From contig NC_066269.1 in NCBI RefSeq assembly GCF_905404315.1, positions 4,464,001 to 4,528,000 on the forward strand: DNA of 64,000 nucleotides, written 5' to 3'. This DNA comes from Leptidea sinapis. Its lineage: Eukaryota; Arthropoda; Insecta; Lepidoptera; Pieridae. The notes beneath the pieces were generated by a model. That model saw nothing but the letters and a program-made list of their open reading frames with translations. It was not told the origin of the DNA and did not search any database. Position numbers and translations under genes: made by a program. This document shows, piece after piece, positions 52,036-64,000 of the stretch (position 1 is the first letter of the stretch; every line of letters starts with the position of its first letter).

Positions 52036-52099
52036 TTTGTCATAACTCATAGGGATTGACTAAAGCAAACTACTACACACTTCACTAACTCACTATACG

Positions 52100-55000
52100 T
52101 ACGGCACGCTATGATGGCCCTTTTGACGTTTATCCACTCATGAAGTAGCTCTCTTAAGTTGACGGGGGGTACTTCATTTTTTATTAATTTTTTTGGCTAA
52201 TTCAATTGTTCTTAACTGTTCTTCAATGTTTGATCAAAAAAAATTTTTGTTAGTTTTTTTTTTCATTTTTCAAAAATTAAATGTCAAATTAGCGCCAATT
52301 TTTTTTCAATTTTTTTTATACTTTGAAACTATCTCTTATGTGTTCGTCCAAAAACAACATCTGTTCGGCCTTAATAACCTTTTAATTTAATTATAAACTT
52401 TTTTTATCCCACGTTAATTAATTTTTTCCGCGCATGCACAGTAATCTTCGCCATAAGACTTGTCCACCACAAGACTTTTGATTAAAGGACAATTAAAAAA
52501 GTTTGTTTACACGACTTTTTACTCATAAGGATCAATTACATTAAATTTAAACTTAGTTTTGCATTGAAAAATAAATATATATAAAAAGTATTAATTTGAT
52601 TTTTTTCTTATGTAACTAAATAATCAAACCAACTAACTTTTGTATTAACCGGTTTAATTATTACCGCTTTTCCTTGATCTTATATTTTTCGAACCTTAGA
52701 CGCGATCGTGTACAGAATTTACATCATTCAGTTATTATTGAAAGCTGATTTAATTTCCCGGTACTCTACAAAGGCTATAAGACAAAAAAAAAGACAGCTT
52801 ACAAAATGAAAATTGGCGAGGATTGGGAAATGATCCAAAACATGCAAAGAACAACTAGGCAAACTTCGATAATAATGATAATCAAAATGATTCTGATGAG
52901 AATTCAAAAGCCGATGGTATTGAGAGTGAAAAATAACATTCAGTTTTAGAAATTAATGAAGATGAAATGGAGATAAATTTATGTGAATCCATAAAAAATG
53001 ATCACGATTTTACACTCAGAGCAAGTACTCCATTTAAGTAACATAATTTATACTAATAATAAATTAGATAATGCTATTGACAAAATTGGTAGGGTAATTA
53101 AAAAAGAAGGCAAATAATTTGAAGATTTCCCGGAGATAAAATTAATAAACGATAAAATTAAAAAAGAATAAAGAAAATATTCCAACCATACAGAAAAAAG
53201 GAAAACACCAAGTAACTTACTTATTGATAAATGGAAATAAGAGTGGACCAGTTCTTTACTAGGGGATACACTATATTGCTTATAATACTTGTCCTTTGGA
53301 CAGTATTACCGCCCCATTGCCATTACCTCCATTTTCTCCAAAGTAATGGAGTCGATCATCAACCGCCAGCTCTTGGGATACCTAGAGGAGCACCAGCTGA
53401 TCAGCGACTGCCAGTACGGTTTCCGTCAGGGTCACTCAGCTGGTGATCTTCTTGCATACCTCACCCATAAATGGGCGCAAGCGGTTGAGTCCAAGGGAGA
53501 GGCATTGGCGGTGAGTTTGGACATAGCGTAGGCCTTTGATCGGGTGTGGCATAAAGCGCTTATAGCGAAACTGCCATCCTATGGCTTCCCGAGAAGTTGT
53601 GTAAATGGGCTGCTAGATTTTTGGCTGATTGGAGCATCAAGGTTGTCATCAACGGTGCATGCTCTGACTTAAAACCCATAAACGCTGGTGGTCCCGCAAG
53701 GCTGCATGGTACACTACACTGTTTCTTTTGCATATCACTGATATGTTACAAATCAGCAGTATTCATTGCTATGCAGACAACAGCATAGGGTATGCTTCCT
53801 ACACCGGCCGTGCCAACATGTCCCGGGATAGCAATGACGAGAACCGGAATAAACATGTGTCTGAAATCGAGACTATGCTTTGCAAAGTCTCAGAATGGGG
53901 CCGACAAAATTTAGTCCAATTCAACCCCAAGAAGACACAAGTTTGTGAGTTCGCCACTAAAAAGTCTCCCTTTGTCGTATCCCCTCGATTCGAGATCACT
54001 CTAACTGCCACAGACGGCAATGGGATACTTGGCGTCGATATATCGAGCGACTTTCAGTTCCATGGTCACTTAGAAGAGACGGCCAAACTGGCCTCTAAAA
54101 AGCTTGGTGTACTCAGTAAGGCGAGACAGTACTTTACTAAAAGCCACCGCCTGCAACTTTATAAGGCGCAAAACCGGCCTCACATGGAGTACTGTTCTCA
54201 CCTCTGGGCGGGTGCTCCACAGTACCAGATTCTTCCATTTGACCGCATACAACGAAGAGCGGTTTGAATCATCGACGATCAAGCCATAGATTCAAAGTTT
54301 AAAAAAAAATTCGGCTTGATTCTTTGACATTGCGTAGAGATGTGGGTTTTCTCTGCATCTTCTACCGCATTTATTCGCTGGTGATTGGAGCTGTTCGGGT
54401 TGATTCCAGCGGCCGAATTCCACCACCGGACATTACGTGCAAAGTACCACCCGCACCACGTAGACGTCTTGCATTCCGCAACCGCGCGTTTCGTTAGAAA
54501 TTTCTTGCCTCGCACAGCCACTTTGTGGAATCAATTAACGGCTGCGGTTTTCCCAAACAGATACGACTTGGGGACCTTCAAGAAAAAATATACTCCCACC
54601 TTAAAGGCCGGCATCGCATTTCTTGACACACCTGATGTCCAGCATTTCTACTTACAATGGTAAGTAGAAATTCTTAGAGACTTATTGAAAAAAGGCGTTA
54701 ATAATAATTAAAAATTTATGAGGAGCGCTTTTCCATTCTTTATCAATTTTATAAAACATTAGAACCATCGCAAAAATGAACAAGGGCCTGAAGAAAAAAA
54801 TAATAAAACAACTACAGTATCTCAAGTAATCGATTGTAAAGATAACGTAACCAGCTTGTGGGATAAATTGTTAAAAGAGGGCCCAGTTTAATTGAAATTT
54901 TTACTTGTGTATCACAGAACTGTAGTTACCAGTTGAAGAAGCCAACATTAGGTGTTAATCATCAAACTCTACTGAACAATTGGACCAAGGACCAATGCTT

Positions 55001-56310
55001 TAACTATTATTATTATCAATTCTGCTACTTAATGGAGTACTTGCTCTGAATGTATAATCTTGATATTTTTTTATGGATTCACATAAATTTATCTCCATTT
55101 CATCCTCATTAATTTCTAAAACTGAATGTAATTTTTCTCTCTCAGTACCATCGGCTTTTGAATTCTCAAAAGAATCATTTTGATTATCATTATTATCGTA
55201 GTTTGTCTAGACGTTCTTTGCATGTTTTGGATCATTTCCCAATCCTCACCAATTTTCATTTTGTAAGCTGTCTTGGTATTCCTCATCATTTTGTACACCT
55301 TCTTCAAACTTTTCATCATGAAGATTTAAATCCTCGATTGACATGGTACATTCATCTATAAGATCTACGAATTGAGTGAACTTGTTTTGTAGGATAATAA
55401 AACCACCTAGTAAATACTTCAGGTGAGCTTTTACAAAAATATCGATCCCTGCTGGAAGAGTAATTTGTTTTGCGTCAACACCAACAACACACAAGTGTAT
55501 GTATGTTGTTGTTTACTTGTTGTACTAAAGGTGGCGATCTAACTGATACTTTGTAGAATACCGGGAAATCAAATCAGCTTTCAATAATAACTGAATGATG
55601 TAAATTCTGTACACGATCGCGTCTAAGGTTTGAAAAATATAAGATCAGGGAAAACCGGTAATTAATACAAAAGTTAGTTGGTTTGATTATTTAGTTACAC
55701 AAGAAAATAATCAAATTGATACTTTTTATATATATTTATTTTTCAATGCAAAACTAAGTTTAAATTTAATATAATTGGACCTTATGAGAAAGAGGTCGTG
55801 TAAACAAACTTTTTTAATTGTCCTTTAATCACAAGTCTTGTCGTGGACAAGTCTTATGGCGAAGATTACTGTGCATGCGCGGAAAAAATTAATTAACGTG
55901 GGATAAAAAAAGTTTATAATTGAATTAAAAGGTAATTAAGGCCGAATAGATGTTTTTTTGGACGAACACATAAGAGATAGTTTCAAAGTAAACAAAAAAA
56001 AAAAAATGAAAAAATCGATAGTTGTCGCTAACTTGAGATTTAATTTTTGAAAATTCAAAAAAAATAAAATAAAAACGAACAAAAGCAATTTTGGCTCAAA
56101 CATTGAAGAACAGTTAAAGAACAATTGAATTAGCCAAACAAATTAATTACTCCCCGCCAACTTAAGAGAGCCTCATGATTTCGTATTATTTAATTATTAC
56201 ATTGAAGGAGCAAATTACTGTTCTTTATTGTCAATTGTCAATTTTCGAGAGTAAATTGACATTTCACATCACTATTATAATATGTCAAAACGGCCATCAT
56301 AGCGTGCCGC
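52100..56310. repeat. Large imperfect inverted repeat (about 1 kb arms)
   Basis: The left arm 52100-53060 and right arm 55000-56310 are inverted copies: cggcacgctatgatggcc, cctaattcaattgttctt-type, tgtacagaatttacatcatt, acatgcaaagaac, agagcaagtactccatt. The right arm has about 280 bp more (including an 82-codon frame, 55494-55246 minus) and other small differences. The spacer is a dead jockey-like LINE. The arm sequence is AT-rich with Asp/Glu-rich coding-like scraps of no recognised family. Confidence 0.85.
53270..54660 (+). pseudogene. Jockey-like LINE, RT domain remnant
   Basis: The translation shows YYRPIAITSIFSKVMESIIN, CQYGFRQGHSAGDLLAYLTH and AVSLDIA followed by a stop where AFDRVWH begins. 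After frameshifts come WGRQNLVQFNPKKTQVCEF, GHLEETAKLASKKLGVLSKA and RPHMEYCSHLWAGAPQYQ. It ends at FPNRYDLGTFKKKY without the usual 3' tail. Numerous stops show it is dead. It lies between two arms of a large inverted repeat (52100-53060 and 55000-56310). Confidence 0.88.
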
Positions 56311-56562
56311 TATGTAGTATCTGGGTCACATCTGGGTCTCGCCGTCATAGAATAATAACCATAATAATAATAACTGTCAACATAGAAGTAACATTATAAT
56401 TATTAATGTTTGCGAGCGTCACGTACTTACATTCGCCAACACGCTACACAGACAGCCAAATAATGTTGCAAAGTGAATAGACATTTCCCTAATTCAGTAA
56501 ATTGTAAGAAATACTAGTATATGTAATAAAGAAAGAAGAAATCCCTACTAATATTATAATTA

Positions 56563-57390
56563 ATGTGGGGAAAATTGAACCTTGTCCAATTTAACCCCCA
56601 GAAGACTCAAGTTTGCGCGTTTACCACTAAAAAAACCCCATTTGTCGTATCACCGCTCTTCGACAACACTTCCATCAAAGCCTCGCCTAGTATCGGAATA
56701 CTGGGTCTCGAAATCTCGAGCGATTGCCAATTTCGTGGTCATCTGGAAGGCAAAGCCAAATTGGCTTCAAAGAAACTGGGCGTCATTAATAGAGCACGGC
56801 AATACTTCAAGCCGGCCCACATACTAGCGCTCTACAAAGCGCAGGTCCGGCCACACATGGAGTATTGCTGTCATCTCTGGTCTGGCGCACCCCAGTATCA
56901 GCTCGATCCATTTGACCGCATGCAACGCAGAGCAGCTCGAATTGTCGGGGACACAGTGCTCTGTGAACGGCTGGATCAAATGGCGTTGCGTAGAGACGTC
57001 GCTTCATTGTGTGTCTTCTACCGCATTTATCACGGGGAGTGTTCCGAAGAGCTGTTTAACCTGATTCCTGCCGCCGAATTCCACCTTCGCACGACACGCC
57101 ACAAGTTACGATGTCATCCCCACCATCTGGATGTGAGGCGGTCCTCCACAGTGCGGTTTTCAAGAAGCTTTCTTCCACATACTACAAAGCTGTGGAATGA
57201 GCTTTCTTGTGCGGTGTTTCCGGGACGATACGACATGGGTACCTTCAAAAAAAGCGCGTACACCTTCCTTAAAGGCCGGCAACGCTCCTGTGATTCCTCT
57301 GGTGTTGCAAGAGATTGTGGGCGGCGGTGATCACTTAACAACAGGTGACCCGTACGCTCGTTTGTCCTCCTATTCCATAAAAAAAACGTT
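56563..57390 (+). pseudogene. Jockey-like LINE, 5'-truncated copy with 3' tail
   Basis: This copy has a 255-codon open frame with no stop: LNLVQFNPQKTQVCAFTTKK, GHLEGKAKLASKKLGVINRA, RPHMEYCCHLWSGAPQYQ and FPGRYDMGTFKKSAYTFLKG. It ends at GRR-stop. The 3' tail contains GGTGATCACTTAACAACAGG and ends at CCATAAAAAA near 57380. It is the best-preserved tail of this family here and the reference for the other fragments. Confidence 0.9.
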
Positions 57391-58281
57391 AGTTTATCAG
57401 TATATCAGAAGGAAAACATCGGCTATTCATTTTTCAGTATAATAAATATTGCTGAGATAGACTCTGACGTCACAGAATCCTCGCGCAAAATGGCGTATCT
57501 GAATAACTGAAATATATTGCCCGAAATGAATATTTATTTTTTAAATGAATATGAATTTTCTATTCAATAATTAGATGTGCATGATAACTTTTAGGATGTA
57601 AATAACCCCTCAGCTGGGACCCACGTAGAATTCAAACTGGCGCAACGGCGACGGCTGCGCACATCTCGCTGGCACTTGAGTGGGTCCGGTTACAATATGA
57701 ACAAATTTTCACAAACTATGAGGAGTATAGGCTTGTTATTTATACCGGCGCGTTCGTTATAAAATAAGCAACGTCATTGTTTAATAATCATAGCAATAAA
57801 GACTTTGTAATTCTATCAATCGTTGGCTAAAGTTGAAGTCCCCCCTTGCATAACAAAACATCATTAAACTGTAATTTAATGTAAAAGGTTACATCTCCAT
57901 ACATTTTTCATACAGGAAAAACATGAAAAAATTTAGTCCAATGTAGGGCGCTCGCGCGCCTGAAATAATGAATGAAACAATGAAAATTTTAAAAAATTGT
58001 ATGGCGCCGAGTGTCCTGTTATCATTAATGCTTTCCTTGTTTATCCAAAACTGGTTTATTCCATTCTTACATCGTTGCGCTTACAATTAAAATAAATAAA
58101 TAAAGCAATCTGAGACCATAGCGGATCGAACATAATACGAGTATGTCTGCTGCGCAGTTATCGCCATTTTGACACCAGACAATATTATGTCTGCACTCTG
58201 CGTCCCAACTCCCAGTTGATTATGTAGGTATTTTAATAAATCGTGCATAGTGGTACAAGACGACATTAGCATAGGGCTTAG
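57391..58281. other. Intergenic stretch before the I-like LINE
   Basis: It contains a somewhat GC-richer part near 57610-57700 (gcgcaacggcgacggctgcg). No open frame of note and no matched repeat. Confidence 0.55.
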
Positions 58282-58490
58282 CTGTTTGACAGTTTTTTTT
58301 TTTCTTCTTCTTCTTTTGGCAATAGCGTTTACTTTTTGCCAATAACGTAAATTAAAAGATTGGGAAACTAAGTTAAAAAAGGATACGGAACACGGGAAAG
58401 GATCAGATAAGTAGAAAGAGGATTGAAACGGATATTCAAAATTTCATAAATATACATATATACTTGCTACTTACACAACATTACAAATAT

Positions 58491-61400
58491 TTAAACTTTG
58501 ATATGATTCTGAAGAATGAAAGATGACAATATTTTATAAAATTTACATGGATACATAATTAGAGAGGATATACAGGTAGGAAAAGGAACATTAAGAGATA
58601 TTAGATCATTCAGGAATGAGGAGCGGTCGTATAGAGAACATGAAAAGAAAATGTGATCTAGATCACATTTATCGGATTCACATTCACACATGTCAGTAGA
58701 TACAATGCCTAATCTGTTAAGATGAACAGAAGTGCAAACATGACCCAAACGCATTCTTATGATAGAAGAACATACTAACTTATTGCATTTGGCACGGAAA
58801 AACCATGGTTTAAATGAAATAAGTGGCTGAAGGTTAAAATATTTCCTGCCCTTTGATTGACCAGTTTCAGTCCAAAGTCTATTCCAACAATCCTGAAGGT
58901 GAACTATAGGAAGAGCACCTAGATCCTGGCAAAAAACTTTATAAGGGAAAATGTCGCCATCGACCACGGCTTCATTAGCTAGTTGGTCTGCTTTTATATT
59001 ACCAGGAATGTCGCTATGGCTGGGGATCCATACAAACAACACAGAAAGACCAAAGTGATTGCATTTATTTAATAGATTTCTTAATTCTATGACAACAGAA
59101 GAAATGTTTTTTGATTTAAATGGGAACCTATTGAGAGACTGTAAGGCACTTTTTGAATCAGAGAAAATTATTGTTTTTGGAAGTTTAAATAGAATAATAT
59201 ATTCAATAGCCTTAAAAATACCATAACATTCCCCAGTAAACACCGATGTTTCCGGAGGTAATTTAATTTTCTGTGATATTTTAAATTGAGCGTGATAGAC
59301 ACCTACACCAACGGGATCCGAGGAGGAATGTTTAGACGCGTCTGTGTAAATATGATGGTAATCAACCCAAACAGTATTTTTAAGAAGATTAAACGAAAAA
59401 TTTGTACTAATATCGTGCTTATTTAAATCTGAGTTAAAATTAATTTCTGGAAGCAACATTAATGCTTCAAAGCTAGTACTGAAAAGAGGATAATTAATGG
59501 ATCGATGAATAGGAGCTTTTATGTTGATAAATTTCTTAAAACTATTGATTAGACAAGGTGGTTTTTTATTTGACCAATATGCAGATGAATCTATACAATG
59601 AGAAAGTTTCTGAAGTTTGTTATAAAGAGAGTGGTTAAGAAACTGAAAAGATCGGAATATAAATTTGTCTGCTAAATATTGACGACGTAGATGTAGTGGA
59701 GGATCACCACATTCTACTTGAAGAGCATTGATAGGACTTGACCGCATAGCACCAGAAACTACTCGTAAAGCTTTGGACTGTATGAGATCTAGTTTTTTAA
59801 ATGCCTTAACACTACCAGGCTCCAGCAAGAATGTACCATAATCTAATATACTTCTTATAAGAGCATTATATAACAATTTCATGCAAAAAGGGTGCGCACC
59901 CCACCAAACACCTGACAGACATCTTAAAATATTAAGAGTACGCTCACATTTAGCATTTAGGTAATCACAATGTGGGATACCAGTTAGTTTCGAATCTAAG
60001 ACAATTCCCAAAAACTTAACATTATCTTTAACTGGAATCTGATAACCCTCATAAAATATAGAAATAGGAGGAGGAGTTCTTGATCTCGTGAATAAAACTA
60101 TTGTACTTTTTTCAGGTGATAGATCAAGGCCATTTAAGTCCAACCAAGTTTTTAAATTTATCAGCGGTTGTGTTATAGAAGAACTAGCTTTTTCAATAGA
60201 AATATCACGACAGTAAATTAATAGATCATCAGCATACTGAAGAACATTTACACTATTAAGTGATGATTTTAAATCGTGTGTATAAATATTATACAATATT
60301 GGGCTAAGTACTGATCCCTGGGGGAGGCCCTTTGAAACAAGTCGAGTAATTGACTTCCTGTCATCTAGTTTCAGGATTATGTATCTTTCGGAAAGCATGT
60401 TTATGATAATATTTGTTAATAGCAGAGGTATATTATGTTGTAAAAGCTTACTCTTTAAAATACTTATTACGACATTATCATAGGCACAATTTATATCTAA
60501 GAACACAGCTATTACTGATTTATTATTTGAAAATGATAATTGAATATCAGAAATGAATATACTTAAGCTATCAATAGTACTTTTCCCACGTCTGAAACCG
60601 AATTGGGATTCACATAATAGACCGTTATGCTCAACAAACCATTCTAAACGATTTTTTATAAGATGTTCTGTAATTTTCATCAAAACAGAAGAAAGTGCGA
60701 TTGGGCGATAGGCAGAATGGTCTGAAGAACACCTATTAGGTTTCAGTACGGGAATTATTTCTTGACGTTTCCACGTGGAGGGGATGTTACCAGATGTCAC
60801 TATGGAATTTATAAGAGATAAATAATAAAATAAAGCATCATCATCTAAATGAGAGATAAAGGAATACGGAATACCGTCCAGTCCAGGAGCAGAATCCTTA
60901 ACATGAGACAATACACCTTTTAGTTCAGTGAGAGAAAATATGCTGTTTAAACCAAAACAGTTATCATTATTTATATTTATTACAGGGTAACCAATTATTA
61001 AGTCTTCAGGAACGAAAGGTGGAGCCAATTTATCTAAAAAGCTATTAACTAAATGAAAAGGGGTTGATTTTGGAGATGAATCTTTGTATGCAGATCTAAA
61101 CCTTCTTATATTTTGCCTAACAAGAGATGGTTTGACATCAGGTGATATTGAATAGCAGAAATTTTTCCAGCCATCAAATTTCTTTTTCTTTAGAAATTTT
61201 GAAGTTTCTGACATACTCTTTGTAAGAATTTCAAAATTCTCATCAGTGGAACATTGGCAGTATGTAATTTCAGCATATTTTCTTCTCTTTACTGCCTCAG
61301 TACATTCGTTATCCCACCAAGGAGGAGAAGGAATAAAACCCAAAGAGCTATTTTTACTTGGAAATATCTCATTGGCAACCTCAATAAAGATTCTTGCTAA

Positions 61401-62201
61401 AGAATCTGCACACTGAGATTCTGTACCTGGATTAATTTTTGGAAGTGTAATAATTTTGTTTTTTATTAGATCTTTATATAAATCCCAATCAACATCATTA
61501 AGCTTATATTTTAAACGAGGAGAATAAGTATTATGTAATACTTTATTGTTATTATTGCAGGTTGGAAATGATAATAATAGTGGGAAGTGATCACTACCAA
61601 AAGTAGATCGTAATGGATCCCAGGACAAAGAAGAAGCAAGATTAGGTGTAGTGACTGTTAAATCTGGAGCACTAGGGCCCTCGTCAGGATGAGAACGTCG
61701 TGTAGGACGACCATCATTTAATATACACAAATTCACTGAATCAAATATATCTATTAATGTGTTACCATAACTATTAGAAGATAAGTAACCCCAGGATTCA
61801 TGGCGACAGTTAAAATCACCAAGGATCATAAAAGGCTTCGGAAGAATGGAAATAATATCTTTAATTTCATTTAAGATTGCAGAAGAAGGATGAGGTATAT
61901 AAATAGATACATAACAGATATTTTCAACTAAAGCAGCAATAATAGAAAAATCATTACTGTGAGAAGGAATAGAGAAGAGAGAAAAGGAAAGAGGGTGTTT
62001 CACAAGCATGGCTACTCCGCCATGCCCATCCACACGATCTTCTCTGAGACATGAATAACCACGAATCTTAAATAAAGATCCTGGTTTCAATCATGTCTCT
62101 TGAAGAGCACAGATATAAGGTTTATATTTATTTAATAAATAAATAAGATCACTTTTTTTAGGAGTGATGCTTTGACAATTCCATTGAAGAACTTTGTCCA
62201 T
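58491..62201 (-). pseudogene. LINE ORF2: endonuclease-RT-RNase H polyprotein, one internal stop
   Basis: The natural start is the ATG at 62201-62199 (MDKVLQWNCQSI), the usual N-terminus of an AP endonuclease. The frame meets TGA at 62093-62091, exactly where the conserved Trp of the ETW motif belongs, then stays open for 1199 codons. Visible in that open part, numbered from 62090: GDFNCRHESWG and GSDHFPLLLSF (endonuclease), SQFGFRRGKST and LQYADDLLIY (RT, catalytic pair at about residue 618), TDASK, SDSKSAL and WIPSHSDIPGN (RNase H, about 915-1030). A Cys/His cluster lies near the end (CECESDKCDLDHIFFSC). A single base change explains the stop. Confidence 0.9.
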
Positions 62202-63726
62202 TATTTGGTTTATAAATTTGAGTAATTGCAGAAACTAATAAGGCAGCGTTGGACGGTGAAAATTCATTCGATTGACTAAGAGATTTTATAAGAGAAATAA
62301 TTAAATCAATTACTGAGGATTCCAAAGGATTTTCATTTTCTTTGTTAATTAATGCACATCCATTAGAGGGTTGGGGAATATTAAAATCCCTTAAAATTTC
62401 TTGGTGAGCAGATTTGTCATATCCTTTGCTAAGTGTAGGTGGAGGCTTTGGTTTAACAAAAACAGTTTTTTTATATGAAGTATTGTTTATAGCTTTAGGT
62501 GTTGAATGTTGATGCTGGGTTGGAAAAGTATTAGGAGTGATGTTAGGTGATGAGAGTAATGTATCTGCATATGAAATTCGAGAGACAGATGGATGTATCT
62601 TTGAAGCTTCTGAATAGGAAATACAGTTTTTAGCCATTGATTCCTTTATAGCTCTTTGTCTTTCATATTCTAAACATTTTTTATCAGTTGCAATATGGGA
62701 ACCTTTACATAAACAACAAGATATAAAATCATCTTGAACAGAGCAGTTATCACCACTATGTCCTTGACCACATCTAAAACATCTTGGTTTAGATCTGCAT
62801 TGAGATTTCACATGACCAAACCGACAACAATTGTAGCATTGAATAGTAGGATATATATACAAGTCTACAGTAAGAGAAGTGTAGCACATATATACTCGTT
62901 TAGGCAAAAACTGTCCATCAAAAGTAAATACCACAGACTCAGTACATTTAAGATGGTTTTGTCCATCAATCATCATCTTTCGTTTTATTCTCCTAATTTT
63001 TATGATTGGACCACAGCCAATAGGAACAGAAACATTATCTTTTATTTCCTCTTCAGACCACTCAGCTGGTACTCCTCTGACTATTCCTATTCTACTCACA
63101 GAAAATGATGGAATAAAAGCCTTATATTTTTCATTTTCTAAATTTTTGTTTTCAACAAAGTCATTTGCATCTTGGTACTTAGAAAAAGAAATAGATAACC
63201 TATTCCGGCCTATCCTTTTTAAACTTCCATTCACAATATTTTTAATAGAATTTCTTTTGAGAAAACGACCAAATGTAACTGGATGTAAAGTAACATTATC
63301 ATCGGGAGATGAATACTGTTTCTGAATGTGTACAACAAAAGGAGCAGCATCTAATGAGTTATATAACAGCCTTGCAACAGGGGGCTGTGGCTGTTGTGGA
63401 GTGTCTGTGTTATTTTTTTGTATTGTCTCTACTACTATAGAAGAATTATTGCAGGAATCGACTTTGGAAAGAATTTGTTTGTCAGTAATGTCTACACATT
63501 TGCAATCACTTTCCTTAATATCTTTCTTATCACCACGGTGTTTTCGTCGTCTTTTATTACAGTGTCTGCATATTCTGGGTCGAGCTGACACTCTTTTACG
63601 GCCACTAGATGTCTGAGACACAGAACCATCTGTATCCATAGTGCTACCTTCGTGATTATTAGAGATTGTCACTACATGACCTATATCAGGGGCTGTCCCC
63701 CCAGGATCATCCGGGGGGTCCATCAT
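62158..63726 (-). CDS. LINE ORF1: RNA-binding, zinc-knuckle protein (522 aa)
   Basis: This is the nucleic-acid-binding chaperone of the retrotransposon and is thought to package the element RNA. The basic N-terminal region has KRRRKHRGDKK. The middle RRM-like part (about residues 150-290; IVRGVPAEWSEEEIK) precedes three zinc knuckles at about residues 294-350: CYNCCRFGHVKSQC, CFRCGQGHSGDNC, CCLCKGSHIATDKKC. The Ser/Pro-rich C-terminus overlaps the start of ORF2 by 44 nt in another frame. It is intact. This layout is typical of I and jockey elements. Confidence 0.9.
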   Translation of the reverse strand: MMDPPDDPGGTAPDIGHVVTISNNHEGSTMDTDGSVSQTSSGRKRVSARPRICRHCNKRRRKHRGDKKDIKESDCKCVDITDKQILSKVDSCNNSSIVVETIQKNNTDTPQQPQPPVARLLYNSLDAAPFVVHIQKQYSSPDDNVTLHPVTFGRFLKRNSIKNIVNGSLKRIGRNRLSISFSKYQDANDFVENKNLENEKYKAFIPSFSVSRIGIVRGVPAEWSEEEIKDNVSVPIGCGPIIKIRRIKRKMMIDGQNHLKCTESVVFTFDGQFLPKRVYMCYTSLTVDLYIYPTIQCYNCCRFGHVKSQCRSKPRCFRCGQGHSGDNCSVQDDFISCCLCKGSHIATDKKCLEYERQRAIKESMAKNCISYSEASKIHPSVSRISYADTLLSSPNITPNTFPTQHQHSTPKAINNTSYKKTVFVKPKPPPTLSKGYDKSAHQEILRDFNIPQPSNGCALINKENENPLESSVIDLIISLIKSLSQSNEFSPSNAALLVSAITQIYKPNNGQSSSMELSKHHS

Positions 63727-64000
63727 ATTATAGAAAAGTGAAGAAAAGAAGACTTACCAATAGGATGAAATTTACACAAATTAACACTTTAATAAAAACT
63801 AACTACTAAAATATATACAAACTACAACTTATCTGATCAAAATATCTAAATATTTACATGAAATTTAAAAATAAAATGAAAATTTTAATAATAATTACGT
63901 GCGACCGATCTTAAGTTTCCCGCCCTTTTTCAATAGTGAATATCTGTTTGACAGTTAGGTACCCGTGGTTAGTTGTCACCACAGAGTACATTTTATATAA

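Larger units (their letters stand above)
58295..63943 (-). mobile_element. Full-length I-like LINE with 13-bp target-site duplication
   Basis: The element runs 5' to 3' leftwards: a 5' UTR of about 217 nt, ORF1, an overlapping ORF2, a short 3' UTR, and a tail of AAG/GAA repeats plus poly-A (58295-58318). The 13-bp sequence CTGTTTGACAGTT flanks it on both sides (58282-58294 and 63944-63956), the expected target-site duplication. ORF1 with three zinc knuckles, plus ORF2 with endonuclease, RT and RNase H, fits the I clade. The 5' end is inferred from the duplication. Confidence 0.9.

Noticed and set aside
1..64000. CRISPR array, prophage or bacterial operons
   Set aside because: No short regularly spaced repeats and no Shine-Dalgarno-led gene strings. 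The gene structure is clearly eukaryotic.

Overview
The window looks like lepidopteran (butterfly or moth) nuclear DNA. It is AT-rich, has short GT-AG exons, and its introns are packed with insect transposable elements: jockey-like, CR1-like, RTE-like and I-like LINEs, a mariner, Helitron-type elements ending in CTAG, tRNA-like SINEs and MITEs. Nothing in it looks bacterial. There is no CRISPR array and no operon. Two host genes can be supported, and they are arranged head to head.

(1) Nup205, minus strand, from the start codon at 39301-39299 leftwards to the window edge. Twenty-one exons (39301 down to 3516) join in phase with GT-AG sites and give 1070 codons of the inner-ring nucleoporin Nup205. 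A further exon (about 3256-3477) follows in a shifted frame. Two GC-rich exons (1674-1820 and 1-75) probably continue the gene beyond the window. (2) Cmtr2, plus strand, four exons (39969-40454, 41603-41788, 43401-43521, 44801-46092). Together they encode a complete 694-residue cap-specific 2'-O-methyltransferase 2. The 667 bp between the two start codons is free of recognisable repeats and is the likely bidirectional promoter.

The rest is mobile-element sequence in several layers. 14683-17845 is a damaged endonuclease/RT LINE (CR1-like), with truncated relatives at 7030-7560, 25685-26110, 35740-36260 and 46965-50840. Jockey-like LINE pieces occur at nine or more places, the longest at 53270-54660 and 56563-57390. 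At 46965-50840 there is a nested stack: a CR1-like copy carries an RTE-like copy, which carries a 1410-bp mariner whose transposase is broken by a perfect 109-bp tandem duplication. 58295-63943 is a full-length 5.65-kb I-like LINE with two ORFs, RNase H and a 13-bp target-site duplication. It is damaged, as far as I can see, by one in-frame stop. Smaller families include a roughly 300-bp SINE (six copies), a tRNA-like hairpin SINE (five copies), a two-hairpin foldback element (two copies), a roughly 365-bp MITE-like repeat (two copies) and Helitron-type elements (five).

I found no convincing new multi-gene system. The points most worth following up are the frame break and missing exons in Nup205, the shared Nup205/Cmtr2 promoter, the near-intact LINE, the mariner duplication, and the tRNA-like SINE with a covarying extended stem. 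Homology statements come from recalled family motifs; no database search was run.
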